Shown: piece by piece, positions 33,728 through 45,316 of the stretch
Position numbering within the stretch: the stretch's first letter is position 1
Layout of the letters: each line of letters opens with the position of its first letter
Source of the DNA: Sphingomonas jaspsi DSM 18422
Lineage (GTDB): Bacteria; Pseudomonadota; Alphaproteobacteria; Sphingomonadales; Sphingomonadaceae
Direction of reading: 5' to 3'
Length of the DNA stretch: 64,000 nt
Assembly (NCBI RefSeq): GCF_000585415.1
Contig: NZ_KK073876.1
Coordinates: forward strand, 1,423,810-1,487,809
Notes under the pieces: generated by a model
Seen by the model: only the letters and a program-made list of their open reading frames with translations
What the model was told of the DNA's origin: nothing
Database searches by the model: none
Made by a program: the position numbers and the translations under genes

Positions 33728-35236
33728 TTACAGGCAGCTTTCCAGATAGGGCTGGTCGAAGCCGAACTGCTTGGCCTTCTCCAGCGTATAGGGACGCAGA
33801 CCCATCGAGCGATATTCGCCGATGATCTTCCCGTCGGCGGTCTCGTCCAGATATTCGAACTTGAACAGTTCCTGCGTGACGATGACCTCGCCTTCCATCC
33901 CGATCACCTCGGTGATGTTGGTGGTGCGGCGCGAACCGTCGCGGAGGCGCTTCACCTGCACGATGAGGTCGACCGAGTCCGCGATCTGGCGCGAAATGGC
34001 TTCCTTCGGGATCTTGATGTCGCCCATCATGACCATGTTTTCCATACGGGCGAGGCATTCGCGCGGGCTGTTGCTGTGCAGCGTCGCCATCGAACCGTCG
34101 TGACCTGTGTTCATGGCGGCCAGAAGGTCGAAACACTCCTGGCCACGAATTTCGCCAAGGATGATGCGGTCAGGGCGCATACGCAGGGCGTTGATGACGA
34201 GGTCACGGATGGTGATCGCGCCCTGGCCTTCAAGGTTCGGCGGACGAGTTTCCAGCGGCAGCCAGTGCGGCTGCTGCAGGCGAAGTTCGGCTGCGTCTTC
34301 GATGGTGATCACGCGCTCGCCCGGGTCGATCATCTTCGACAAGGCGTTGAGCATCGTCGTCTTACCCGAACCGGTACCGCCGGAAATGACGATGTTCATG
34401 CGGCTGGCGCCGGCGATCTTCAAACAAGTCGCCATCTTTTCCGACATCGACCCGAAGCCGCGCATCATGTCGAGCGTGATCGGCTTTTCGGAGAATTTAC
34501 GGATCGAGATGGCCGTGCCGCGCAAGCTGAGCGGCGGGATGATGACGTTGACGCGGCTGCCGTCGGGCAGGCGGGCGTCGGCCAGCGGCGTGGTCTGGTC
34601 GACGCGGCGGCCGACCTTGTTGACGATGCGCTGGGCGATCTGGAACAGATGTTCCTCGTCGCGGAACTGGATCTTGGCGATCTCAAGCTTGCCCTTGCGT
34701 TCGACGAAGGTCTGGTCGGGACCGTTGACCATGATGTCGCTGACCGCCGGATCGCTGAGCAGCTCTTCGAGCGGCCCCAGGCCGAGCAGTTCGTCGACCA
34801 GCACCTTTTCCAGAGCGAACTGCTCGCGGCGGTTGAGGGTGATCTTTAGCTCGGCCAGCACCTCGATGATGATCGGGCGGAATTCTTCGGCCAACTCGTC
34901 CTTGTTCAGCGTTGCCGCCGCTTCCGGGTCGACGCGTTCGAGCAGGCGCGGCAGCACCTGTTCCTTGATCTTGTGGACCGATGCCTCGAAGCCTTCCTGC
35001 TTCGACGACGCGGCATCGCCGCTGGCGTTCTGGCGGTTGTTGAGCTTGTCCATCGCACCGCCCGGCGTGGCGGGGGCGGAGGGGGCTTCTGCTGCCGGCG
35101 CTTCGGCTTCAGGCTCGTCGAGCGGCGGGAATTGCTCGCCGCCGCCGCCGCCCGGGCCGCCCTTCATGGGGCGTGCGACGCCGAAGCTCGGACGTGCTCC
35201 CGCACCCAGGTTATTGCGCTTGCCGAATGCATTCAT
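33728..35236 (-). CDS. cpaF: CpaF-type secretion/pilus ATPase
   Basis: 502 residues. Hexameric ATPase of the Tad pilus (type II/IV secretion superfamily). It has a Pro/Ala-rich N-terminus, a helical domain (about 90-200), Walker A GGTGSGKTT, an Asp box ITIEDAAELRLQQPH, Walker B RPDRIILGEIRG, and a His box GHDGSMATLHSNSP. Length is usual for CpaF. It stands alone here: no cpaB, cpaC, cpaE or tadB/C genes are next to it in the window, so the other Tad genes, if any, are elsewhere or off-window. Confidence 0.93.
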   Translation of the reverse strand: MNAFGKRNNLGAGARPSFGVARPMKGGPGGGGGEQFPPLDEPEAEAPAAEAPSAPATPGGAMDKLNNRQNASGDAASSKQEGFEASVHKIKEQVLPRLLERVDPEAAATLNKDELAEEFRPIIIEVLAELKITLNRREQFALEKVLVDELLGLGPLEELLSDPAVSDIMVNGPDQTFVERKGKLEIAKIQFRDEEHLFQIAQRIVNKVGRRVDQTTPLADARLPDGSRVNVIIPPLSLRGTAISIRKFSEKPITLDMMRGFGSMSEKMATCLKIAGASRMNIVISGGTGSGKTTMLNALSKMIDPGERVITIEDAAELRLQQPHWLPLETRPPNLEGQGAITIRDLVINALRMRPDRIILGEIRGQECFDLLAAMNTGHDGSMATLHSNSPRECLARMENMVMMGDIKIPKEAISRQIADSVDLIVQVKRLRDGSRRTTNITEVIGMEGEVIVTQELFKFEYLDETADGKIIGEYRSMGLRPYTLEKAKQFGFDQPYLESCL

Positions 35237-35332
35237 GACAGACGATTCCCATTCACTTTCAGGAAAATCACGATGGTGAATAAGGTGAAAACTTTGAGAA
35301 AACCCTAATTCGCCCCGATCTTCCCTTCCCCC

Positions 35333-36490
35333 CTATCGCTTGCGCCAGGTCAGCCAGCCGCTTGCGACATAATTCCAGACCGATCCCACGACCGCGCCGG
35401 CGATCCCCGCCAGCGCCACGCCGTGCCAGGTTTCGTAGACCAGGCTGCCGATCCCGACATTGCCCACCGCGCCGAGCGCGCAGACCGCGTAGAAGCTGGC
35501 CAGCCCCTTGGCCCAGGCCCAGCCCTTCAATTGGCGGTCGCGGTAGGTGAAGCGGTTGTTGAGCGCGAAGTTGAAAGTCATCGCGCCGATGACGGCGAAG
35601 GCTTGCGCCAGCGTGAAGGCAAACCCCGCCGCATCGAACGCAAGGAACAGCAGCGAAAGGTGGACGCCGACGCCCAGCAATCCGACCGCGCCGAACTGGA
35701 TCAGCTTCACCGGCACGAACCGACCGACCATCTTGTCGAGCAGCAGCTCGAGATATTCGAGCGCGACCATGTCATCGAGCTTGGATTCGCCATGCTGGCG
35801 CACGCCGAAGGTGTAGGGGACTTCGGTCAGCGACAGCTTGCGCGGCGCCGACGCGACGAGGTCGAGCAGGATCTTGTAACCCACGCTGCTGAGGTTCGGC
35901 GCGGCATCGAGCAGCACGTCGCGGCGCACGGCGAAGAAGCCGCTCATCGGATCGCTCAGCGGCGTTTTCATCACCGGCGCGGCCAGCGCGGTGGCAAATC
36001 GGCTGATCTTGAGGCGCTTTTCGTCCCAGTCTCCGGTCGACCCACCGTCCGAATAGCGCGTTCCGATCGCCAGTTCGCTTCCGTCGGCGATCGCGCGATA
36101 CAGGTCGGGCAGGATGCGTTCGTCATGCTGCAAGTCGGCGTCGATTACAGCGATCACCGGCGTTGTCGACGCCAGTGCGCCTTCGACCACCGCCGACGAA
36201 AGGCCTCGGCGGCCGATGCGGCGGATCATGCGCACGCGGCGGTCCGCCTGGGCGATCTGCGTCAGGAGTTCGGGCGTTCCGTCGCTCGACCCATCGTCGA
36301 CGAAAATGGCTTCCCATTCGATCCCTGCCAACGCCAGCGCCAGCTTGTCGAGCAGCGGCTGGACGTTGCCGACCTCGTTCAAGGTCGGGACGATGACGCT
36401 AAGCTCAAGCGGGGCATCGCGCGTCGCGCTATCAAGGTCGATGAACTGCTGCAGCATGGAACGGACAAACCCTCTTATGAAGGGCGCCAC
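35333..36490 (-). CDS. GT2 glycosyltransferase fused to GtrA domain
   Basis: 385 residues. N-terminal GT-A fold of the DPM1/GtrB type (SVIVPTLNEVGNVQPLL, FVDDGSSDGT, VIDADLQHDE, and KLDDMVALEYLELLLDKM). The last 130 residues are a GtrA domain with four membrane helices (FGAVGLLGVGVHLSLLFLAF... NFALNNRFTY). It probably makes an undecaprenyl- or polyprenyl-phosphate sugar and flips it for use by a periplasmic GT-C enzyme such as the next gene. The start may be GTG 36490 or ATG 36457; AGAGGG lies before the latter. Confidence 0.87.
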   Translation of the reverse strand: MAPFIRGFVRSMLQQFIDLDSATRDAPLELSVIVPTLNEVGNVQPLLDKLALALAGIEWEAIFVDDGSSDGTPELLTQIAQADRRVRMIRRIGRRGLSSAVVEGALASTTPVIAVIDADLQHDERILPDLYRAIADGSELAIGTRYSDGGSTGDWDEKRLKISRFATALAAPVMKTPLSDPMSGFFAVRRDVLLDAAPNLSSVGYKILLDLVASAPRKLSLTEVPYTFGVRQHGESKLDDMVALEYLELLLDKMVGRFVPVKLIQFGAVGLLGVGVHLSLLFLAFDAAGFAFTLAQAFAVIGAMTFNFALNNRFTYRDRQLKGWAWAKGLASFYAVCALGAVGNVGIGSLVYETWHGVALAGIAGAVVGSVWNYVASGWLTWRKR

Positions 36491-36512
36491 CCAAGCAGTT
36501 TAAGGTAAAGGC

Positions 36513-38000
36513 CTAGTTAACCGGAGGGCCGGAAAGATCGCTCCGCTGCCAAATGGTCAGATTATCCAGCGACGCATTTTGGTCGGGCGGGAGATGCAGC
36601 ACGGGGCGGTAGCCTTGGCTCAGCCGATCGTTCAGCAGTGCCTCGACCGATTTCAGTTGCCGTCCCGGCTGGGCCGTCCTGGTCACGATTACGGCCGGCT
36701 TTGCATCGAGGATGCGCCGAAGCTCGACCAGCGTATCCGTCCCGACGGCCCCAGCTTCGGTGATCAGGCTGATGTGGTCGGGGAACAGATATTTGGTCGG
36801 TCGGCACTGCGGGAAATCGACGTACAGGCGGCTTGGACCGTCGAATACATAGACGCATCCGCCCTGCATCGATGCGGCCACGGTCGTGCGGCTACGGGCA
36901 TAGGCTTCGGCCTCATGACGATTGCTGGACGCATCGAGGATCGATCCCTGGATCAGGCAAAACACGGCATAGGCGGCGAACCACAGCCTGCCGGATGCAC
37001 CATTGAAGAACGCGGCCGCAAGCACGCAAAGGGGCGGAAGTAGCGGAAGCGCATAGTGGTCGAAGAAAGACGGGACGCTGAAATAGCCGAATATCGCCGC
37101 TGCCATCCAGGCGATGACCAGGCGCGTCGATGCTTGGCTGCGATGGTCACGCCACCGTTTCCATCCGCCGATGGCGGCCATGATGAACAGCGGGAACAGG
37201 TAAAGCATCAGCAACGCCGCCCCGGCGAGGCGGGCGATCGCTTGGAAATTTCGTCGCTCGAAAATCGAGACGTAGTTGGCATAGATATAGGCGTCGGCCG
37301 CCGCTTTCCCGTTCAACCAGTAGGGCAGGAAGCATAAAAGCGTCGGGAGCAGCGCCACCGCGATCATCGTTGCCGCCGTCAACGCGAACGGGACGGCCGC
37401 GGTCCCGCGCCGCCAAAGCAACCACAGATAGCCGAGGCCGATCATCCCCCCTTCGACGAAACTGGTCGGCTTCACGATCATAGCCAGGCCGCACAGCAGC
37501 ATCGATCCCATTGCGGCGGCCAACGGCGGTTCCTGGCGCTCGGCCGACCGCAACAGCACGAGGAAGGCCCCGGCGATGAACAGGTTGTAGAAGACGGGCG
37601 ATTGCCCATTCTGGCCGCCGTAGAGCGGCAGCACGATCAAGTAGGTGAGGGCGGCCATCAAGGCGGCGCCCGGTCCCGCAATCCGCATGGCGATCTGGCG
37701 GACGACCATGGCCGTCGCAGCCGCAAAGCTCGTCGCGACGAGGTTCAGGACCAGCACCGAGCTGCCGCCGATCGCGGCAATGCCGGCATAGATCAGGAAC
37801 AGCCCGAGCGGCTTCCTGTCCCAAATGTCGATGTATGGCCAGTGACCGCGCAGCAGTTCCTGCCCGCCGAGCAGGTAGAATTGGTCGTCGACATGCGCGA
37901 TCGGGTTCCACCAGCTGACGATCCGCGTCGCCACCGCGACAAGGACGATCAGCAGGGCGGCGACGCTCGCGCGGCTGGTGGCTCGATCAACTGACGACAT
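36513..38000 (-). CDS. GT-C type membrane glycosyltransferase
   Basis: 495 residues with about ten to eleven membrane helices. The first periplasmic loop holds the acidic GT-C signature in HVDDQFYLLGGQELLRG...DIWDRKPLG, as in ArnT/PMT-like enzymes that take sugars from polyprenyl-phosphate carriers. The C-terminal 120 residues are soluble and periplasmic (CVYVFDGPSRLYVDFPQC). It is 22 bases upstream of the GT2-GtrA gene, on the same strand, so they likely work together on cell-surface glycan or lipid A decoration. The substrate is not known. Confidence 0.8.
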   Translation of the reverse strand: MSSVDRATSRASVAALLIVLVAVATRIVSWWNPIAHVDDQFYLLGGQELLRGHWPYIDIWDRKPLGLFLIYAGIAAIGGSSVLVLNLVATSFAAATAMVVRQIAMRIAGPGAALMAALTYLIVLPLYGGQNGQSPVFYNLFIAGAFLVLLRSAERQEPPLAAAMGSMLLCGLAMIVKPTSFVEGGMIGLGYLWLLWRRGTAAVPFALTAATMIAVALLPTLLCFLPYWLNGKAAADAYIYANYVSIFERRNFQAIARLAGAALLMLYLFPLFIMAAIGGWKRWRDHRSQASTRLVIAWMAAAIFGYFSVPSFFDHYALPLLPPLCVLAAAFFNGASGRLWFAAYAVFCLIQGSILDASSNRHEAEAYARSRTTVAASMQGGCVYVFDGPSRLYVDFPQCRPTKYLFPDHISLITEAGAVGTDTLVELRRILDAKPAVIVTRTAQPGRQLKSVEALLNDRLSQGYRPVLHLPPDQNASLDNLTIWQRSDLSGPPVN

Positions 38001-38064
38001 GATTCCCCGGTCCCCGGCGCGTCGAAGCGCCGTGGCCGTGCATCCGTCATGCGGTGGATTTTGT

Positions 38065-38325
38065 CTAGACTTGTGCGCTTTCGGCGAGGACGGTGAGGCC
38101 CTTGTCGCCGACTTCGGCGAAGCCGCCCGAAACCTTGATCGTTTCCGGCTGGCCGCCCGCGGTCTTGAACACCTGCAGGTCGCCGTCCTTCAGCACGGTC
38201 ATGAAGGGCGCGTGGCCGGCCATGACGCCGAAATCGCCCTCGACGCCCGGCACCACGACCATGTGGACTTCGTCCGCACGGACGAGCTTTTCGGGGGTCA
38301 CCAGCTCGAAATGAAGGTCGGCCAT
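38065..38325 (-). CDS. atpC: ATP synthase F1 epsilon subunit, short form
   Basis: 86 residues, covering only the N-terminal beta-sandwich of epsilon ([37 protein letters not shown]). The C-terminal two-helix inhibitory domain of longer epsilon subunits (about 130-140 residues in E. coli) is missing; no frameshift or stop inside the sequence suggests recent loss. Last gene of the F1 operon, four bases after the small cysteine protein gene. Confidence 0.92.
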   Translation of the reverse strand: MADLHFELVTPEKLVRADEVHMVVVPGVEGDFGVMAGHAPFMTVLKDGDLQVFKTAGGQPETIKVSGGFAEVGDKGLTVLAESAQV

Positions 38326-38329
38326 TGTT

Positions 38330-38515
38330 CTACTTCTTCCCGTGCGAGGCCGCGTCGAACGCCGACGTGGCCTTTACGAACTTGTCCCGGCAGCCCGGGT
38401 TGCAGAAGCCGACGACCTCGCCCTTGTAGAGCGTCAGGCTGTCGGCCTGCACCGGGTCGCCCGACCATGGGCAAACCCGGTTGATGCAGTCTTCGAGGCG
38501 GAGGGTATCCGCCAT
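38330..38515 (-). CDS. Small cysteine protein inside the atp operon (YHS/TRASH-like)
   Basis: 61 residues. It has four cysteines: [16 protein letters not shown] and [17 protein letters not shown]. The pattern, CPWSG...F-C-x2-G-C-R-x-K-F, resembles YHS or TRASH metal-binding motifs (CP-x-D...G-Y-x-F-CC). It begins five bases after the atpD stop and ends four bases before atpC, so it is co-expressed with the ATP synthase. Its function is unknown; a metal-binding role in assembly is conceivable but not shown. Confidence 0.75.
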   Translation of the reverse strand: MADTLRLEDCINRVCPWSGDPVQADSLTLYKGEVVGFCNPGCRDKFVKATSAFDAASHGKK

Positions 38516-38520
38516 CGAAA

Positions 38521-40059
<1,539 letters not shown>

Positions 40060-40947
40060 TTAGAGCGCTTCGGCGCCCGAGATGATTTCGACGAGTTCGG
40101 TGGTGATCGCAGCCTGGCGCTGGCGGTTGTACTGGATCGACAGCTTGTTGATCATGTCGCCCGCGTTGCGCGTCGCATTGTCCATCGCGGTCATCTGCGA
40201 CCCGTAGAAGCCGGCGGCGTTCTCGAGCAGGGCGCGATAGATCTGGATGGCGACGTTCTTCGGCAGTAGTTCGGCGAGGATCGCTTCCTCGTCGGGTTCA
40301 TATTCGACCGCGGCCGAGGCGACAGTCGACTTGTCGTTGGCGGCCGGAGCGGCAGGCACGACCGGGATGATCTGGTCGACCTTCGGGTCCTGCGCCAGCA
40401 CCGACTTGAATTCGCTGTAGGCGAGATGGGCGACGTCGAACTGGCCGCTGTTGTAGCGGTCGGTGATGTCGTCCGCGATCGCCTGCGCGTCGGCATAGGC
40501 CGGGGCCTTCATCGCGCTGGTGTCGTACTGCGCAACGATCGCCTTGGGGAAGACGCGGCTGATCACTGGGCGACCCTTGCGACCGACGATGTAGAACAGC
40601 ACGGTCTTGCCCTGCGCTTGAAGCTCTTCGGCCTTCTTGCGCGCGGCGCGGACGATGTTGGTGTTGAACGCACCCGCCAGGCCGCGGTCGCCGGTGGCGA
40701 GCACGATCAGGTGAGTTTCGTCCTTGCCCGTGCCGGCGATCAGCTTGGGCGACTGCGGACCGACGGTGACGCGGCTCGCCAGCGAGCTGACGACGTCCGA
40801 CAGGCGGGTCGCATAGGGACGGCCGGCTTCGGCGTTCTGCTGCGCACGGCGCAGCTTGGCCGCGGCGACCATCTTCATCGCCTTGGTGATCTTCTGCGTC
40901 GACTTCACCGAGCCGATGCGAAGCTTCAGTGCCTTGAGGCTGGCCAT
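40060..40947 (-). CDS. atpG: ATP synthase F1 gamma subunit
   Basis: 295 residues. Central rotor shaft: N-terminal helix MASLKALKLRIGSVKSTQKITKAMKMVAAAKLRRAQ and C-terminal helix MTAMDNATRNAGDMINKLSIQYNRQRQAAITTELVEIISGAEAL pair as the coiled coil that turns inside alpha3beta3. Length is typical. Between atpA and atpD with 24 and 27 base gaps. Confidence 0.97.
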   Translation of the reverse strand: MASLKALKLRIGSVKSTQKITKAMKMVAAAKLRRAQQNAEAGRPYATRLSDVVSSLASRVTVGPQSPKLIAGTGKDETHLIVLATGDRGLAGAFNTNIVRAARKKAEELQAQGKTVLFYIVGRKGRPVISRVFPKAIVAQYDTSAMKAPAYADAQAIADDITDRYNSGQFDVAHLAYSEFKSVLAQDPKVDQIIPVVPAAPAANDKSTVASAAVEYEPDEEAILAELLPKNVAIQIYRALLENAAGFYGSQMTAMDNATRNAGDMINKLSIQYNRQRQAAITTELVEIISGAEAL

Positions 40948-40971
40948 GGCCTAGCTTCCCCTACGCTCCGA

Positions 40972-42504
<1,533 letters not shown>

Positions 42505-43059
42505 TTAACCTTTCATCGCCTGGGCGAGAGTGTTGAGCTTGGTACGGATCGAGGCGTCGATCATCTGGCTGCCCAGACGGACGACAATGCCTCCAAGAAG
42601 TTCGGGATCGACCTTGGCGTCGATCGCCACGTCGCGGCCGACGCGAGCCTTGAGCCTGGTCTTGAGCGCGGCGACCTGGTCGTCGCTCAGCGCATGGGCC
42701 GAGGTCACTTCGGCGGTGGTTTCACCGCGGTGGTCGGCGGCGAGGCGGCGGACCAGCTTGACCACATTCTTGAGCTCGGAAAGGCGGCCATTGTCGGCCA
42801 GCACGCCCAGGAACTTTGCAGTGATCGGGTCGAGGCCCATCGTCGGAACCAGGGCGCGGACCGCCTTGCCGGCATCGGCGCGACCGATCAGCGGCGAGGA
42901 GGTGAGGGCCTTGAAGTCAGCCGATTCGGCGATCGCCGCCTCGATCGTGTCGAGGCTGCGGGTGACCGCATCGATCTGCTTTTCGTCACGGGCGAGGCCA
43001 AACAGCGCGGTGGCGTAGCGCCCCGCTAAGCTGGCCTGAATGCCGCCGGAATTCTCCAC
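42505..43059 (-). CDS. atpH: ATP synthase F1 delta subunit
   Basis: 184 residues from GTG 43059. Delta (OSCP-like) links F1 to the peripheral stalk. N-terminal helical domain (SLAGRYATALFGLARDEKQID) and C-terminal part (VDPELLGGIVVRLGSQMIDASIRTKLNTLAQAM) match the family. First gene of the operon; the promoter should lie in 43060-43266. Confidence 0.95.
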   Translation of the reverse strand: MENSGGIQASLAGRYATALFGLARDEKQIDAVTRSLDTIEAAIAESADFKALTSSPLIGRADAGKAVRALVPTMGLDPITAKFLGVLADNGRLSELKNVVKLVRRLAADHRGETTAEVTSAHALSDDQVAALKTRLKARVGRDVAIDAKVDPELLGGIVVRLGSQMIDASIRTKLNTLAQAMKG

Positions 43060-43266
43060 GCGCCTAAAGCTCCAGACAGAGTGTTTTGTTCACCATGCTA
43101 TGAATGGGGCACAGCGGAAAAACCGCGTGCCCCCCATGGGTTGGCGCGCCCCTAGCAAGGGTGTCGATTCGATGCAAGGCGGCTGTCACAAGTTTGGCCG
43201 CAAGACCCGGGAAGCACGGCCTGAGGAGACGGCCTATCAAGGGCTCAACAGCAGATGGAGCCAATC
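43060..43266. promoter_or_regulatory. Promoter region between atpH and DUF1203
   Basis: 207 bases between divergent starts. It must hold the promoter of the atp operon (leftward) and of the DUF1203 gene (rightward). No clear hairpin or repeat is seen. A TTGTTCACCATGCTATGAAT block near 43086 is AT-richer and could carry a promoter. Confidence 0.4.
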
Positions 43267-43746
43267 ATGACCTATCGAATTCGCGGCCTCGACCCCGCCC
43301 GCTTCCTTCCCCTGTTCGATCTCGACGAGGTCGAGCTGAAGCGGGCCGAAACGGTCCGCGTCACCGCCGACGCCGACCGCGGCTTTCCCTGCCGTGTGTC
43401 GCTCGAAGATGCGAGGGCGGGCGATACGCTGGTGCTGACCAATTATGTCAGCCACGATGTCGCGACCCCGTACCGCACCGCCTACGCCATCTACGTTCGC
43501 GAAGGCGTCGCGCCCGCCGATTATGTCGACCAGCTACCGCCCGTTTTCGCCGGTCGTCCGCTCAGCCTGCGCGGCTTCGGGGCGGACGGGATGCTGAAGG
43601 AAGCGCGCCTGGCCGCGGCGGACGCGGCCGAACCGGCCATCCTCGACCTCCTCGCCAATGACGAGGTCGCTTACATCGACGCGCACAATGCAGCCCACGG
43701 CTGCTTCGCCGCGCGGATCGAACGTTACGACAGCGCCTTGGTGTAA
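43267..43746 (+). CDS. DUF1203 family protein
   Basis: 159 residues from ATG 43267, which has GGAG seven bases upstream; an in-frame ATG at 43255 would add four residues. It matches DUF1203 (small alphaproteobacterial and actinobacterial proteins of unknown role) with the conserved GFPCRVSLEDA start and SPYRxxYAIYVRE, HNxxHGCFAARI end. Cytosolic, with no motif pointing to chemistry. Divergent from atpH. Its last 22 bases overlap the convergent GNAT gene. Confidence 0.82.
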   Translation: MTYRIRGLDPARFLPLFDLDEVELKRAETVRVTADADRGFPCRVSLEDARAGDTLVLTNYVSHDVATPYRTAYAIYVREGVAPADYVDQLPPVFAGRPLSLRGFGADGMLKEARLAAADAAEPAILDLLANDEVAYIDAHNAAHGCFAARIERYDSALV

Positions 43747-44198
43747 AAGTGGGTGAAGGGCGTGTCGGCATAATCGCCGAACGGCCCGCAGCGCACGAAC
43801 CCCTCTCGCTGATAAAGGCGGTTGGCGGCATCGAACAGCGGGCTGTTGCCCGTCTCCAGGCTTAGTTGCTCCACGCCCATCGACCGCGCGACCGCCGTCA
43901 AATGGTCGAGCATCGTCCCGCCCACCCCGGTGCCCAGCGCATCGGGGTGGGTGCGCATCGATTTCACTTCGCCATGTTTGTCCTCAAGACGCTTCAGCGC
44001 CCCGACGGCGAGCAGCGTGCCCGCCGCGTCGCGCAGGGAGAAAAAGCGGATCGCCTCACGCCTCAACCCGTCGATCGGCAAAACATGACAGGCCTCCGGC
44101 GGCGAATCCGCGCGCATCTCTGCGAAATGATGGGCCAAGAGGTCGCGCACGTCGTCGCGGTCCAGTTCCCCCTCGAAAAAGCTTTGAACGCAATCCAT
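43725..44198 (-). CDS. GNAT family N-acetyltransferase
   Basis: 157 residues. GNAT core: a middle beta-strand (GTLLAVGALKRLEDKHGEVKSM), the acetyl-CoA loop (THPDALGTGVGGTMLDHLT, a variant of R/Q-x2-G-x-G), and C-terminal motif B (VEQLSLETGN...ANRLYQREGFVRCGPF). Substrate is unknown; the family modifies amines of small molecules or proteins. Divergent from ada. Confidence 0.85.
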   Translation of the reverse strand: MDCVQSFFEGELDRDDVRDLLAHHFAEMRADSPPEACHVLPIDGLRREAIRFFSLRDAAGTLLAVGALKRLEDKHGEVKSMRTHPDALGTGVGGTMLDHLTAVARSMGVEQLSLETGNSPLFDAANRLYQREGFVRCGPFGDYADTPFTHFYTKALS

Positions 44199-44236
44199 GG
44201 GAAGCGGTGGCTAGGACCGCCGCCTATGCTAAGTCC

Positions 44237-45292
44237 ATGCTGATGCGAACATTTGACATCGACGAGGCGTGGGCCGCCTTCGAGACTCGCGACCGGACCA
44301 AGGACGGCCGCTTCGTGGGCGCGGTCAAAACGACCGGCATCTACTGCAAGCCGAGCTGCCCGGCGCGCCGCCCGAAGCGCGAGAATGTCGAGTTCTTCCT
44401 CACCGGTGCCGAGGCGCTCGCCGCCGGCTATCGTCCCTGCCTTCGCTGCAAGCCCGACGAGGTCGGTCGCGATCGCGAGGCCGTGGCACGGGCGGTCGAA
44501 TTGATCGAGCGCGCGGAGGAGCCGCCCCAGCTGTCCGATCTTGCTGCGGCGGTCGGCTATGCCCCGCACCATTTCCAACGGCTGTTCACCCGCGACATGG
44601 GCGTGTCGCCCGCCGCCTACGCCCGCGCCATCCGCGCCAAGCGGGCGCAGGGCCATCTCGATAAGGACAAGAGCGTGACCGAAGCCATGTACGACGCCGG
44701 CTATGCCGCGCCCAGCCGCTTCTACGCCGACGCAAAGGACCGGATGGGGATGACCCCGTCGGCCTGGCGCGACGGCGGGCGAGGGGAGACGATCCGCTAT
44801 GTCGTGAAGGACAGCCCGCTCGGCCCCCTTCTGATCGCGGCGACGCCCAAGGGCATCTGCCGCCTGTCGTTCGACGAAAGCCCCGACGGCCTCAAGCGCC
44901 GCTTCCCCAATGCCGCGGTGATCGAGGATGATGGGACCATTGCCGACTGGGCCGATCAGGCGCTGGCGCAGGTCGAACATCCCACGGCCCACAACCTGCC
45001 GATCGACGTGCGGGGCACCGCGTTCCAGGAACGGGTCTGGCAGCAGCTGCGTCGCATCCCGCTTGGCGAGACCTGCAGCTATGCCGACATCGCCAATGCG
45101 ATCGGCGAACCCGGCGCCACCCGGGCGGTCGGCACGGCCAACGGGTCCAACCCGGTCGCGATCCTCGTTCCCTGTCACCGTGTCATCCGCAGCGACGGCA
45201 GCCTCGGCGGCTATGCCGGCGGCCTCGATCGCAAGGTAAAGCTGCTTGAGGCCGAAGGCATCCCCACCGGCCAGCAGAGCCTCGACCTGTAG
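44237..45292 (+). CDS. ada: Ada, bifunctional methyltransferase and adaptive-response regulator
   Basis: 351 residues from ATG 44237 (44243 is also possible). Three parts in order: the N-terminal zinc domain, with Cys of GIYCKPSC and CLRC, that accepts methyl from phosphotriesters; an AraC-type HTH (LSDLAAAVGYAPHHFQRLFTRDMGV); and the C-terminal O6-methylguanine methyltransferase with PCHRV active site. It repairs alkylated DNA and, once methylated, activates its regulon. The alkB gene often linked to ada is not adjacent. Confidence 0.96.
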   Translation: MLMRTFDIDEAWAAFETRDRTKDGRFVGAVKTTGIYCKPSCPARRPKRENVEFFLTGAEALAAGYRPCLRCKPDEVGRDREAVARAVELIERAEEPPQLSDLAAAVGYAPHHFQRLFTRDMGVSPAAYARAIRAKRAQGHLDKDKSVTEAMYDAGYAAPSRFYADAKDRMGMTPSAWRDGGRGETIRYVVKDSPLGPLLIAATPKGICRLSFDESPDGLKRRFPNAAVIEDDGTIADWADQALAQVEHPTAHNLPIDVRGTAFQERVWQQLRRIPLGETCSYADIANAIGEPGATRAVGTANGSNPVAILVPCHRVIRSDGSLGGYAGGLDRKVKLLEAEGIPTGQQSLDL

Positions 45293-45316
45293 CGAGAAAC
45301 GCGATAGCCTCCCGCC

